Shown here: positions 54,275 through 63,884 of the stretch, piece after piece
Layout: every line of letters begins with the position of its first letter
How positions within the stretch are numbered: the stretch's first letter is position 1
From: Oxalobacter formigenes
GTDB lineage: Bacteria; Pseudomonadota; Gammaproteobacteria; Burkholderiales; Burkholderiaceae_D
DNA: 64,000 nucleotides
Assembly: GCF_027158485.1 (NCBI RefSeq)
Contig: NZ_JAMKYJ010000001.1
Strand: one strand, 5' to 3'
The notes under the pieces: generated by a model
The model's input: only the letters and a program-made list of their open reading frames with translations
Told to the model about the DNA's origin: nothing
Databases searched by the model: none
Made by a program: the position numbers and the translations under genes

Positions 54275-54532
54275 TTATCCGAGGCGGAAACCCTTTTCAC
54301 TGTAACAGTCTGCCGCTTTCAGTTTTGCGACCATCTCATCGGAAAGTTGCACTTCTTCCGATTCGACGTTCATCAGCAATTTGCCGAAACCGTCGCCTGT
54401 ATTCAACACTTCGAAAAACAGGATATGGTCTTTCGTGTAAAAACCCAGTGCTTCTTCCGGCACGGGAATACCCATGTCTTCAAGCACTCTTTTCTGTATA
54501 AACTTGTCGCCCAGCTGATCCGGTTCACTCAT
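54275..54532 (-). CDS. small acidic hypothetical protein (85 aa)
   Basis: A cytoplasmic protein of 85 residues with no recognised family. It reads SEPDQLGDKFIQKRVLEDM, then YTKDHILFFEVLNTGDGFG and LSDEMVAKLKAADCYSE. AAAGGA eight bases before the ATG supports translation. It follows tam on the same strand by about 65 bases in genomic order, but tam is downstream in transcription, so co-transcription is not implied. Confidence 0.6.
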   Translation of the reverse strand: MSEPDQLGDKFIQKRVLEDMGIPVPEEALGFYTKDHILFFEVLNTGDGFGKLLMNVESEEVQLSDEMVAKLKAADCYSEKGFRLG

Positions 54533-54599
54533 CACAGTCGTCCTTTAAAAAATAACGGCCAATTGAAAAGCGCTTATTGTACTGGCAAGATCAGGCTTG

Positions 54600-55376
54600 T
54601 CAGCGCATCGCCACGAAAAAAAACCGCGGAAACGGCAAAAGCACGTTCCCGTCCCGCCTTTCAGGATAGGCTTGTCGAAGTTTTTGCAGATACCGCCCGA
54701 GAAAATCCCGCTTTTCCTGTTCGGCAAGCGGTTCCAGAAAAGGCTTGAGTCCTGTCGATTCCAGCCACTCGACAATCGACTCAGCCGAAGACATCACGTG
54801 AAAATAAACCGTTTTCCACATATCGACTCGTCGGCATCCCGATGCGACAAGCAAATCATAATACCTGTCGGCTGACAGCAAACGTGTCCGGAGGACTGAC
54901 GTATCGCCGATTTTCTTTTTCCAGACTCCATTTGCCGCCACTTCCCGCATCAGGGCATGCGACGGTTCGTCCAGATTGTCCGGCATCTGAACCGCCAGCA
55001 CGCCGTTTTCAGCCAGTTGCCCGACCAGACGGCCAATCAGCTCTTCATGGCCTGGAACCCATTGCAATGAGGCATTGGCAAAGATGACGTCACATGGTGT
55101 ATCTGCCTGCCAACCGGCAATATCGGCTTCAATGAACCGGCACGACGGCAGCTGACTCCGGGCTTTTTCCAGCATGGCAAAGGAGGAATCCACCCCGACG
55201 ATGCTTGCCTCCCGCCAGCGTTCTGCCAGCAAAGCCGTACTGTTTCCCGGGCCACACCCCAGATCAGCCACTACGGATGGATTGGAAATATCGATACGCG
55301 AAAGCAGTTCAATGGCAGGCCGCGTCCTTTCCGACTCAAAGCGCAAATAAAGCTCAGGATTCCAGTCTTTTTCCAT
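54600..55376 (-). CDS. tam: trans-aconitate 2-methyltransferase
   Basis: A 258-residue SAM-dependent methyltransferase that esterifies trans-aconitate, a by-product of aconitase that inhibits the citrate cycle. It opens DWNPELYLRFESERTRPA, the family's own start, then motif I VADLGCGPGNSTALL, and later ANASLQWVPGHEEL and LAVQMPDNLDEPSH, all in Tam order. Length agrees with the 252-residue E. coli protein. The ribosome-binding site is weak. Confidence 0.9.
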   Translation of the reverse strand: MEKDWNPELYLRFESERTRPAIELLSRIDISNPSVVADLGCGPGNSTALLAERWREASIVGVDSSFAMLEKARSQLPSCRFIEADIAGWQADTPCDVIFANASLQWVPGHEELIGRLVGQLAENGVLAVQMPDNLDEPSHALMREVAANGVWKKKIGDTSVLRTRLLSADRYYDLLVASGCRRVDMWKTVYFHVMSSAESIVEWLESTGLKPFLEPLAEQEKRDFLGRYLQKLRQAYPERRDGNVLLPFPRFFFVAMR

Positions 55377-55439
55377 ATTTTTTTCGCTTTAACAAAACCG
55401 GATGACAAATTCATGACAATAAGGGTCATTAAACCGGAA

Positions 55440-55464
55440 AAAGCCGTCAGTTGACGGCTTTTGT
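55440..55464 (-). terminator. Rho-independent terminator of the following leftward gene
   Basis: AAAAGCCGTCA pairs with TGACGGCTTTT, with almost no loop, and reads as a terminator for the gene ending at 55502. Confidence 0.8.
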
Positions 55465-55501
55465 CATTTCCCCTCTGAAGTTATCCACCGGGAGAGAAGA
55501 A

Positions 55502-56020
55502 TCAGTCCGTCAGGGATTTTTCCGCTTGTACACCCAGAAACTCGACCCGGTAAAAGTCCGCGCTATCATTTTTTTCCGGTTGCGTTTTTTTCACTGCGCA
55601 AACCCTGAATTCATAACCGTCATGGGAAATGTTGGCACAAGCCTGCCAGATTTCCCCAAAATTTTCTGTCTGTTTTTCAAAACCGGCTTTTTTCAATGCG
55701 TCGAGAATTTCCTTGCCGAAAACGGCGCAAAGTTCATCGGCATTGTCGAAAACGCAATCTTCATAAGCCACGTCGTCTTTTTCAAGATCGAGGCTTTCCT
55801 CGTCTCCCGTCAGAGAGAAACACATCGAAATTTCAAGGCTCGGAAGACCTCCGTGAATATCCATATTGCTTTTGGCCATATCGATATAAGCCTGTACAGT
55901 CGACTCGTTCACCCGGCCGGAAAGATTCTCTTTCACGAACGCTTCAATCGTTTTTTTGCCTTTTTCACTGATCACTTTTCGCATACTCAACATTCCGTTT
56001 AACGACACCTGATTTTTCAT
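55502..56020 (-). CDS. hypothetical protein (172 aa)
   Basis: A cytoplasmic protein without a recognised family. Its N-terminal half is helical (MRKVISEKGKKTIEAFVKEN); the middle is acidic (TGDEESLDLEKDDVAYEDCV); the end returns to beta-like sequence (YEFRVCAVKKTQ). GAGAGGT lies nine bases before the chosen ATG. A longer frame starting 33 residues upstream is unlikely because it would begin with unrelated hydrophobic and Cys residues. Confidence 0.65.
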   Translation of the reverse strand: MKNQVSLNGMLSMRKVISEKGKKTIEAFVKENLSGRVNESTVQAYIDMAKSNMDIHGGLPSLEISMCFSLTGDEESLDLEKDDVAYEDCVFDNADELCAVFGKEILDALKKAGFEKQTENFGEIWQACANISHDGYEFRVCAVKKTQPEKNDSADFYRVEFLGVQAEKSLTD

Positions 56021-56225
56021 CCAAAACCACCTCTCTAGCATGGTCTTTTTCATTTCGCAAGCAGAGAAAACAGAAAACAATCGGATTCTTCCGTTCGCGC
56101 AAAAACAAGGCATGCCCAACCTGTTACAGGTGGAATATCGTTTTTTTGGACTTATTCACCAACTTATCCACAGGAAATGGGGATAAGATCGTTTGGTAAA
56201 TCTGCCACACTCATCAAAAAAGAAT

Positions 56226-56690
56226 TTATCTGAAAACACCAGACAGGACATCAGCTACGACATTCGTTGCGATCGCCACCAGAATCAGGTCGGTTCCGGC
56301 AACACGCCATTCATATCCGGCATGACGCGGCAAACGGGAAAGCATCCGTGACGGTACCATTTTTTTGGCAATTCCCGGAGGAAGCGGCTTGCCACGCGCC
56401 AGATTCTTTTGTATGCCCGGAGGCAAGGATTTGTAACCTGTATAACGGTAATCCACCGCAAGGCGACGAGCCTCGGCCACTGTAACGCCTGCCATAACCA
56501 GAGAAGCAGTATCGACATCCGTTCCTTTTTTTCCCTTTTTGTCTTTTTTGACTTTTTTGGCTGCCTTCTTTTCTGCCTTCTCCGGCTTGCCTTTTCCTTC
56601 AGGCGGCTTCGCGAATGCGGGCGTGCCGATCATCGACAGTGACACCAGCGCGACAATTACCGTTTTTCCGGCTACAGATAAAATTTTCAT
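56226..56690 (-). CDS. CigR-like (RcnB-type) secreted or membrane protein
   Basis: A 154-residue protein with a signal peptide (MKILSVAGKTVIVALVSLS, cut near AFA), then a strongly basic Lys/Glu stretch, then a conserved C-terminal part: LPPGIQKNLARGKPLPPGIA, RLPRHAGYEWRVAGTDLIL and a hydrophobic end (LVAIATNVVADVLSG). The order matches CigR-type proteins, named from a Salmonella anti-virulence regulator and sharing the RcnB fold. Its role outside Salmonella is unknown. A good ribosome-binding site (AAAGGATTT) precedes the ATG. Confidence 0.85.
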   Translation of the reverse strand: MKILSVAGKTVIVALVSLSMIGTPAFAKPPEGKGKPEKAEKKAAKKVKKDKKGKKGTDVDTASLVMAGVTVAEARRLAVDYRYTGYKSLPPGIQKNLARGKPLPPGIAKKMVPSRMLSRLPRHAGYEWRVAGTDLILVAIATNVVADVLSGVFR

Positions 56691-56953
56691 CGTGAAATCC
56701 TTTCATCGAACATAAACAAACACGTGATTCAAACACCCGGTTCAAAAAACCTTTTTTAATGCCGAACTGGAAAAATACGTCCCGAGTTAAGCCCTTTCTT
56801 CTCAAAAATCCTGACTTTCCTTGCCATATGGCAATAATTTCAATACCCTGTCGGTATTGTCATTTAGATTACCTGTTTATAAAAAATATCCCGCTACAGT
56901 GCGGATATCCGGACAGTCAACCTGCCTATGCAGAATACAGGCTGAATGAAACG

Positions 56954-59845
56954 ATGAAGCGATTATTATCCATATTGATGCTTATTGCGTGCCTTTTTTC
57001 ACAGGCACTCGCCGAGAACGTTCCGGGCCCGACAATCAGGGTCGGTTTCCCGCCGATTCCAGGTTTCAACGAAATCAACAAGAACGGTACTTACAGCGGC
57101 TACAACGCCGATTACCTGAGAAAGATCGCCCAACAGACCAACTGGAAATATGAATTCGTCGTCGCACCCTGGTCAGACTGTCTGAAAATGTTAAAGGAAG
57201 GCAAAATCGACATTCTGGGTGGCATGGAACGGACACCCGAACGCGAGAAAATATTCCATTTCGCCCGTCTCGAATCTTTCCTGAACGATGTTTCCCTCCT
57301 TGCCCGTGCGGACGACACCCGTTTTTTGCACAATAATCTCAACGAATACCACAACCTGACCGTCGGCGTATTGAAAGAAAGCCAGGATATCGAATCCCTG
57401 AAAAAATACAGTGCCGCCAACGGCCTGTCATTCAGGCTGAAAGAATACGACAGCCTTCCCCGACTGAACGAGGCCTTTTTGAAGGGTGAATTCGACATTA
57501 TCCTTTCCAGCGGCCTGAACAAGATAAACGGGCAGCAGATTCTCACTTCATTCTCGCCGACCCCGCTCTTTTATGCGGTGCGCAAAAACGCGCCGGAGAT
57601 TCTTGCCGAACTGGACAAGGCGCAGTCCCATTTCAAAAGTGTGGACCGCTTTTACGATTATCGCCTTTACCAGAAACATTACGGTTTTACCGAATCCAAC
57701 CGTCCGACACTGACCCGGCAGGAACGACATGCCCTTCAGGATATGCCGCCGATGCGTGTTGCGTTCGTCTCCGGATGGCGTCCCATTGCATACATGAACG
57801 AAGACAAACAACACGGCATCATTGCCGATCTGCTCGCATCGATTTCAGCCAGTTCAGGCTTGCGAATCCGGTATGTGATGGCCGCATCCCATGAAGAGGC
57901 ACTCGGTCTCGTCCAGTCAGGGAAAGCCGATGCCGTTTCGTTCATCGTCTTGAACAACCAGCTTCCGAACCAGAACGATCTGAAACTGTCGATCCCGTTT
58001 TTGCAATCTCCCTTGACCATGGTCATGGCAAATGACCGGAACAAGAAACTGCCGGTCACAAAAGTGGGCATGACCCACATCATGAACAAGTATTTTGTCG
58101 AAGAGCTGCTCCAGAACACGCCGGGCATCGAGGAAACGGTCAGAAATTCGCCTTATGCGCTATTAAAAGCATTGAATGCCGGGAGGATCGACGCGGCCTA
58201 CATCAACGTATACAGCGCCAACGCCTTTCTCTCATGGCCCGAGTTTTCCACACTTTCCTCACACGAACTGGCCGATTACACTGTCGAATTCGCCATCGCA
58301 TTTTCACCGGAAACCGATACGAACGTCATTTCCGCCTTTAACAAATACATCCGGCAATTACGTTCGTTCAAAATGCAGGAATTCGTCATTGCAAACACGG
58401 CGCAACGGCCAAATACCACCTTGTTCACACTGATCCGTGAAAAACCGGTATCGGCTTTTTACATTTTTTCGCTCGTTCTTCTTTTGACGATCGGAGTCTT
58501 CAGTTTCATCATCATCACGCGCAATCGTGCCCACAAGAGAATCGCCGACCTGCTTTACTTCGATCAGATAACCCGCTTGCCCAATCTTGTCAGATTCAAC
58601 GAACTGGCTGAAGAAAGGCTCAAAAGCAGTCCTGCATCCCATGCGCTCGTTTACCTGAACATCAACAACTTCAAGCACATCAACGATATCCACGATTTTT
58701 CCAGGGGAAACTTTCTCTTGTGTGCCGTCGCCGACAAACTGAATGCCTTCATCGATGAAGACCGGGGCGAACTGGCCTGCCGTATGACAGCCGACCATTT
58801 TGTGCTTTTACTGTCCGTAAAAGACCATGAAAACCTGGACGAACGGATCAGCGCACTGGACGGGCAACTGTCAAGCTTCAACAATATCGGACTGAATTCC
58901 CATATCTCCTTCAGTTGCGGCATCTATTTGATCAAGTCCGGCGACAATATCAATACCGCCGTCAACTACGCTCACTATGCGCAGGTCTCGCAAAGACGCG
59001 CCAGTTACAATACCTACACCTTTTTCGACGACAAGCTCATCGAACGCATCCGCATCAACCGCGCAATCGAATGTGAAATGAACGATGCGCTCGCCAGCGG
59101 CCAGTTCGTGCCGTATTTCCAGCCAAAAGTCAGCGTGGCGACAGGACAAATAGTCGGTGCCGAAGCGCTGACACGCTGGATTCATCCGGAAAAGGGACTC
59201 ATCCCGCCAGATGAATTCATTCCCCTGTTCGAGAAAAACAATTTCATCATCCAGCTTGACCTGACCATTTTCGAGGAAGTCTGCATTCTCCTTCGCAAGC
59301 TTATGGACGAAGGAAAGAAAGTCTATCCGTGTTCATGCAATTTTTCGCACAATCATTTCATGGACCGCGCCCTGCCGGAAAAACTGCTGGCGATTACCAC
59401 CCGCTACCGGATTCCGACAAACCTGCTGGACATCGAAATCACGGAAACAAGCGTCATTTACGATATCGACGCCGTTATCGACATCACCCGGAAACTGCGC
59501 GACGCTGGCTTCAAAATCTCGCTTGACGATTTCGGTGTCGGATATTCGTCAGTCAACCTGCTTTGCCAGATCGCCATCGATACCATCAAGCTGGACAAAA
59601 GTTTTCTGGATCAGGCCTCTATCCTCCCATGCCAACGAAGCCTGATCGAAGGCATCGTCGACATTGCAAACGATCTTGGCATAGACGTCCTGTGTGAGGG
59701 TATCGAAACCGAAATGCAGGCCGTCTTCCTGAAACAGGCCAATTGTGCATTTGCACAAGGCTATTACTATGGGCGGCCAGTATCGTTTGACGAGTTCTCA
59801 CACCGCTGGCTGAACCGTTACGAGCAGGATATCCTCCTCTCATAA
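56954..59845 (+). CDS. membrane EAL phosphodiesterase with two periplasmic solute-binding sensor domains
   Basis: A 963-residue c-di-GMP signalling protein. A signal sequence (MKRLLSILMLIACLFSQ) is followed by two family-3 solute-binding domains in tandem (VGFPPIPGFNEINKNGTYSG and MRVAFVSGWRPIAYMNEDKQ mark their starts), one membrane helix (FYIFSLVLLLTIGVFSFI) near residues 500-520, a GGDEF-like domain and a C-terminal EAL domain. The GGDEF motif is replaced by MTADHF, so cyclase activity is not expected. The EAL domain is complete: E737 in GAEALTRW, EITETSV, DDFGVGYSS, KLDKSF and CEGIETE. It should hydrolyse c-di-GMP in response to an amino-acid-like ligand. The start was chosen for its signal peptide. 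Confidence 0.9.
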   Translation: MKRLLSILMLIACLFSQALAENVPGPTIRVGFPPIPGFNEINKNGTYSGYNADYLRKIAQQTNWKYEFVVAPWSDCLKMLKEGKIDILGGMERTPEREKIFHFARLESFLNDVSLLARADDTRFLHNNLNEYHNLTVGVLKESQDIESLKKYSAANGLSFRLKEYDSLPRLNEAFLKGEFDIILSSGLNKINGQQILTSFSPTPLFYAVRKNAPEILAELDKAQSHFKSVDRFYDYRLYQKHYGFTESNRPTLTRQERHALQDMPPMRVAFVSGWRPIAYMNEDKQHGIIADLLASISASSGLRIRYVMAASHEEALGLVQSGKADAVSFIVLNNQLPNQNDLKLSIPFLQSPLTMVMANDRNKKLPVTKVGMTHIMNKYFVEELLQNTPGIEETVRNSPYALLKALNAGRIDAAYINVYSANAFLSWPEFSTLSSHELADYTVEFAIAFSPETDTNVISAFNKYIRQLRSFKMQEFVIANTAQRPNTTLFTLIREKPVSAFYIFSLVLLLTIGVFSFIIITRNRAHKRIADLLYFDQITRLPNLVRFNELAEERLKSSPASHALVYLNINNFKHINDIHDFSRGNFLLCAVADKLNAFIDEDRGELACRMTADHFVLLLSVKDHENLDERISALDGQLSSFNNIGLNSHISFSCGIYLIKSGDNINTAVNYAHYAQVSQRRASYNTYTFFDDKLIERIRINRAIECEMNDALASGQFVPYFQPKVSVATGQIVGAEALTRWIHPEKGLIPPDEFIPLFEKNNFIIQLDLTIFEEVCILLRKLMDEGKKVYPCSCNFSHNHFMDRALPEKLLAITTRYRIPTNLLDIEITETSVIYDIDAVIDITRKLRDAGFKISLDDFGVGYSSVNLLCQIAIDTIKLDKSFLDQASILPCQRSLIEGIVDIANDLGIDVLCEGIETEMQAVFLKQANCAFAQGYYYGRPVSFDEFSHRWLNRYEQDILLS

Positions 59846-59963
59846 ACGGAAACCGGGTTGTTCCCGTATTTCCTGAGCATTTTTTGACAAATTCAGGCGC
59901 AAGGCAGCCTCATTCATGGCATTATGAACCGGGTTCAACCGCATTCTACAGAATATAACGAGC

Positions 59964-61535
59964 ATGGCACGCAAAAAAATATCCGTCGCACCCACCCGGA
60001 CAAAAAACATGGAACTGGATGCACTCATCAAAAGCGTCCCCGGACGCAATCCGGCCCTTTTGCTTGACAAAATAGGCGTTCTGGTCGAACTGGCCGGACG
60101 GCAGAAAAACCCGGAAGCGACTGAAAAGGCACTGGAGTGGTGTGCCATTGCCAAAAGAAAAAAACTCAATGGCGTACAGCGCTGCCTGCTCGACTACTAC
60201 ACGGCAAATGCATGGATCAGCCGCCATCACGAGAAAAAAACAGCCACCCGCCGTCAGTCCACCCACTGGGAACAGCCTGAAATCGAACAGGCGATTTTCC
60301 ACCTGCAAAAAGCCGTGAATGACCCGGCCTTTCCGTTTCTGGACGAGCTCTTGCGCTGCAAAATACTGACCGGCCTTGGCAACCAGTTCGCCTTCATGGG
60401 ACACTTCATCAGTGCCCTGACATACTGGGACCGTGCCATCGAAATCGACCCGGCCTTCGGCATGGCACTCGGCAACCGAGGGAAAGGCATCGCCGAATAT
60501 GCCGAACTGATCGCCGATGACGACAAAAAACCCGTTTTTTTCGGAATCGCCCTTGAAAACCTGCTGGCCTCGACAAGCGACACCGCCCGCTATTTCGGCG
60601 ATGGGCAGGGCAAGGAATACTTCCGCGCCGAGCAGGAAAAAATCGAGGCCATGCTCTACAACCCGGACGATAAAACCAGCCTTGCATGCGCGACATCCGT
60701 CAAGGGCGGCAAAGCGGGAAAAAACAAAAGCGCCCGGAAATGGAAACTCTTGCACAAGCTCTACCTGAACCCCGTCAATGACCTGTGCCGGACGCCAGCC
60801 GCCGCATATGACCTGATGGAACAGCCTGAAACGATGCCGTCTTCCCTGCGCATGACGCCGCAGGCATTCCGCTTCCTTTTGCAAATCCGGCTGGAATACA
60901 TCGCCGCTCGCCAGCTTGCCTGCGACAGCATCCATGCCAAAGCCGTCAGGAAAGTGAAAAAAAACGGCCTTGCGAATACGGAAAATGAACCACTGGCGTA
61001 TTCACTGGCAATGGAATCCCTGAAACTGGCTTACCGTTCGGCATATTCCCTGCTGCCCAAAATCGCACAAGTCATCCGGCTTTACTTCAGGCTGAAACCC
61101 GACCATGGCAAAACCGGCCTCAAAAACGTCTGGTACCGGGACGGCAATCCTGCCAACGGGCTTGCCAGTGTTTTCACCCGTTCGGACAACTGGCTGTTGC
61201 GCTCCCTCTTCTGGCTGTCGAAAGAATTGCCGTCCGAACGCCTGTTGCCTTCCATCAATGCCGACAGCGACCGCCTGAAAACCATTGCAGATGAACTGGA
61301 AAACCGTTACCTCCGGGTCGTCGAACTCGAACCGGCAGACGACGCCATCGTCGACAACACGATCACACGCGACAAACTCGAAAAAGCCGCGACAGACGTA
61401 CTTTCGCTTGTGCGCAACGCCATCGTTTACCTGACGCTCGCCTTGCACATTGAAGAAAAAAAACGGCGGCAAACGGAAAAGGACAATCCGGAATCGGCTG
61501 AATATGCGTCCGTGCAGACGTCGCTTAATGCATAA
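59964..61535 (+). CDS. TPR-containing protein, possibly an LA2681-type HEPN protein
   Basis: A 523-residue cytoplasmic protein. Residues about 60-220 are tetratricopeptide-like (NQFAFMGHFISALTYWDRAI and EIDPAFGMALGNRGKG). The C-terminal half is helical and includes KLYLNPVNDLCRTPAAAYD, a block I associate with the LA2681 family of HEPN proteins. Near the end, RNAIVYLTLALH (from R484) has the R-N start of a HEPN Rx4-6H site, but the His is not at the usual place. If it is a HEPN RNase it would be a defence or stress effector; without the canonical His this is uncertain. It lies close to a YjjG-type gene on the same strand. Confidence 0.6.
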   Translation: MARKKISVAPTRTKNMELDALIKSVPGRNPALLLDKIGVLVELAGRQKNPEATEKALEWCAIAKRKKLNGVQRCLLDYYTANAWISRHHEKKTATRRQSTHWEQPEIEQAIFHLQKAVNDPAFPFLDELLRCKILTGLGNQFAFMGHFISALTYWDRAIEIDPAFGMALGNRGKGIAEYAELIADDDKKPVFFGIALENLLASTSDTARYFGDGQGKEYFRAEQEKIEAMLYNPDDKTSLACATSVKGGKAGKNKSARKWKLLHKLYLNPVNDLCRTPAAAYDLMEQPETMPSSLRMTPQAFRFLLQIRLEYIAARQLACDSIHAKAVRKVKKNGLANTENEPLAYSLAMESLKLAYRSAYSLLPKIAQVIRLYFRLKPDHGKTGLKNVWYRDGNPANGLASVFTRSDNWLLRSLFWLSKELPSERLLPSINADSDRLKTIADELENRYLRVVELEPADDAIVDNTITRDKLEKAATDVLSLVRNAIVYLTLALHIEEKKRRQTEKDNPESAEYASVQTSLNA

Positions 61536-61594
61536 ACAAATCGGTGCAGGTATAATTTTGAATGGCCCACAAGGCATTTCAAAACGGGAAAATC

Positions 61595-62305
61595 ATGAAA
61601 AAAAATTATGACACCCTCCTGCTCGATGCAGACGATACCCTGCTCGACTTTGGCAAGACCGAAAAAGCCGCCCTTGAAAACACGTTCGACGAATACGGCC
61701 TGAAACTCACCGAAGAAATCCGGGCCATCTATAAAACGATCAACCATGAATTGTGGTCCGCTTTCGAACGCGGTGAAATCACCAAGGAAACCATCACCTC
61801 TACCCGGTTTTCGCGTGTCTTCGATACCGTGGGTTACCGTGTGGACGGACGCACTTTCCATCTCGATTACCAGAAAGCACTCGGACGCGGTTACTTCCTG
61901 ATCGACGGCGCAAGGGAACTGTGTGAAAAACTGGCTGGCAAGTACCGCCTCTACTGCGTCACCAACGGCGTCGCCGCGACCCAGTACAGCCGCCTTTCCG
62001 GCAGCGGGCTGGACAATTATTTCGACAATATCTTCGTATCCGAGGAAATCGGCCACCAGAAACCGAGCCGGGATTACTTTTCCGCTGTCTTCAAGTCTAT
62101 CGGCCAGTTCGACCCGTCCCGTACGCTGATCGTCGGCGATTCGCTGACATCCGACATACAGGGCGGCAAAAACACCGGGATCGATACCTGCTGGTACAAC
62201 CCGTCCGGCAAAATAGCTGAACCGGCCCTGAAAGCCGATTATGACATCCGCAAGCTCGATGAACTCTTGCCCATACTGGAGAAAAGCGTTGCGGAAATAC
62301 GGTGA
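61595..62305 (+). CDS. YjjG-type HAD-family nucleotidase
   Basis: A 236-residue HAD hydrolase. The nucleophile and acid-base pair are D11 and D13 in LLLDADDTLLDF; a helical cap follows; motif II Thr is in YCVTNGV; motif III Lys is in EIGHQKPS and motif IV is LIVGDSLTSDIQGG. This order and the opening fit the YjjG/YfnB clade, which removes phosphate from non-canonical pyrimidine nucleotides and so cleans nucleotide pools. The ATG chosen gives MKKNYDTLLL; a longer frame lacks family support. It may be transcribed together with the gene before it, only about 60 bases apart. Confidence 0.88.
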   Translation: MKKNYDTLLLDADDTLLDFGKTEKAALENTFDEYGLKLTEEIRAIYKTINHELWSAFERGEITKETITSTRFSRVFDTVGYRVDGRTFHLDYQKALGRGYFLIDGARELCEKLAGKYRLYCVTNGVAATQYSRLSGSGLDNYFDNIFVSEEIGHQKPSRDYFSAVFKSIGQFDPSRTLIVGDSLTSDIQGGKNTGIDTCWYNPSGKIAEPALKADYDIRKLDELLPILEKSVAEIR

Positions 62306-62428
62306 AGACAAGCGAAAACGGCTGCTCCATCCTTTGACACAGCAGGCACAACTCGCCTGAGATGACAGACGTCATTGAACAGGCATGAGACTGAAAACCC
62401 ATCCCTCAAAGGCAAAACAAGACCATCC

Positions 62429-63775
62429 ATGAGCCAGCCGACAAGCTACCCTGACCATTACCGCAAACTGATCACACTGGGCGTCCCGATCATCATCGGA
62501 CAGATCGGCATGATCATCCTCGGCTTTGCCGACACCATCATGATCGGGCACCACAGCACGGAAGAACTCGGCGCAGCCAGCTTCGTGAACAACCTGTTCA
62601 ACCTCGTCATTATCGGCAGCACCGGCTTTTCCTATGGCCTGACCCCTGTGATCGGCCAGCTCTTCGGCCATAACGACCGGTCCGCCATCGGTGGCAAGCT
62701 CAAAAACGCCCTATTGGCCAATTTCATTGTCGCCCTCGTCTTCATACTGGGCATGACCGTACTGTTCTTCAACATCGACAACCTGAACCAGCCTGCCGAA
62801 CTCATCCCCCTGATCAAGCCGTATTACCTCGTCCTGCTCGGCTCGCTCATCTTCATCCTGCTGTTCAACGCTTTCAAGCAATTCGCCGACGGCATCATGG
62901 ACACGAGGACGTCCATGTGGATTCTGCTCATCGGCAACCTGATCCACATCGTCCTGAACTACGCCCTGATTTACGGCGCGGCAGGCCTGCCGGAACTCGG
63001 CCTCTTCGGTGCGGGCATCTCCACCCTCTTCTCGCGCTTTCTGATGATGGCGATCTTCATTGGCATCTTCCTTTACCTGCCCCGCTACCGCGAATACAGA
63101 CAAGGGTTTTTCTGCTCGCATTTCAACCGTGCCGACTTCCGCCAGCTCAATGCGATGGGCTGGCCGCTCGCCCTGCAAATGGGTATGGAAACCGCTTCGT
63201 TTTCCCTGACCACCATCATGGTCGGCTGGATTTCCACCATAGCGCTGGCCGCCCATCAGGTCATGCTGACGATCTCCACCATTTTCTTCATGATGTACTA
63301 CGGCATGGGCGCGGCCACGGCCATCCGGGTCGCGTATTACAAGGGGCAGGAAAACCTGCCCGACTTGCGCCGCGCCGCCTTTTCAGGCTTTCACCTCATC
63401 ATGGTCATGGCCGTCATCGCCACCGGCATCTTCTGGCAGTTCCGCCACAGCATCGGAACCCTGTTCACCGACAACACCCTTGTCACGGCCACCGTCGCCA
63501 GCCTCTTCATCCCCATGATGATCTACCAGTTCGGCGACGCCCTGCAAATCGCTTTCGCCAACTCACTGCGCGGCATTTCAGACGTAAAAATCATGATGGT
63601 CTTTTCATTCATCGCCTACTTTGTCATCTCGCTGTCCGCCAGCTACGTCTTCGGCTTCGTGCTCGGTTACGGCATCGTCGGCATCTGGATGGCCTTCCCG
63701 TTCGGGCTGACCAGCGCGGGCATCATGTTCTGGCTGCGCTTCCTCTGTAAAACCCGCAAGCCTTTAGCGAAATGA
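62429..63775 (+). CDS. MATE family efflux transporter (third, divergent)
   Basis: A 448-residue MATE transporter of the NorM-like type. It opens HYRKLITLGVPIIIGQIGMI and shows GFADTIMIGHHSTEELGAAS, the typical first-helix pair, then a second half marked by LNAMGWPLALQMGMETASFS. Twelve helices are expected. It is not close to the tandem MATE pair near 6-9 kb; those belong to a different clade. The ATG chosen yields MSQPTSYPDHYRK; a TTG 54 bases upstream is less likely. Confidence 0.92.
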   Translation: MSQPTSYPDHYRKLITLGVPIIIGQIGMIILGFADTIMIGHHSTEELGAASFVNNLFNLVIIGSTGFSYGLTPVIGQLFGHNDRSAIGGKLKNALLANFIVALVFILGMTVLFFNIDNLNQPAELIPLIKPYYLVLLGSLIFILLFNAFKQFADGIMDTRTSMWILLIGNLIHIVLNYALIYGAAGLPELGLFGAGISTLFSRFLMMAIFIGIFLYLPRYREYRQGFFCSHFNRADFRQLNAMGWPLALQMGMETASFSLTTIMVGWISTIALAAHQVMLTISTIFFMMYYGMGAATAIRVAYYKGQENLPDLRRAAFSGFHLIMVMAVIATGIFWQFRHSIGTLFTDNTLVTATVASLFIPMMIYQFGDALQIAFANSLRGISDVKIMMVFSFIAYFVISLSASYVFGFVLGYGIVGIWMAFPFGLTSAGIMFWLRFLCKTRKPLAK

Positions 63776-63884
63776 TCATAAAACCGTTATAAATCAATAT
63801 CTTGCCGATAGCAGCCAATCCGAAAATCGCCTAGAATAGGCACATGACCAATTTCTCCGGCTTTTTGCCGGGAAGAGAACAAGG

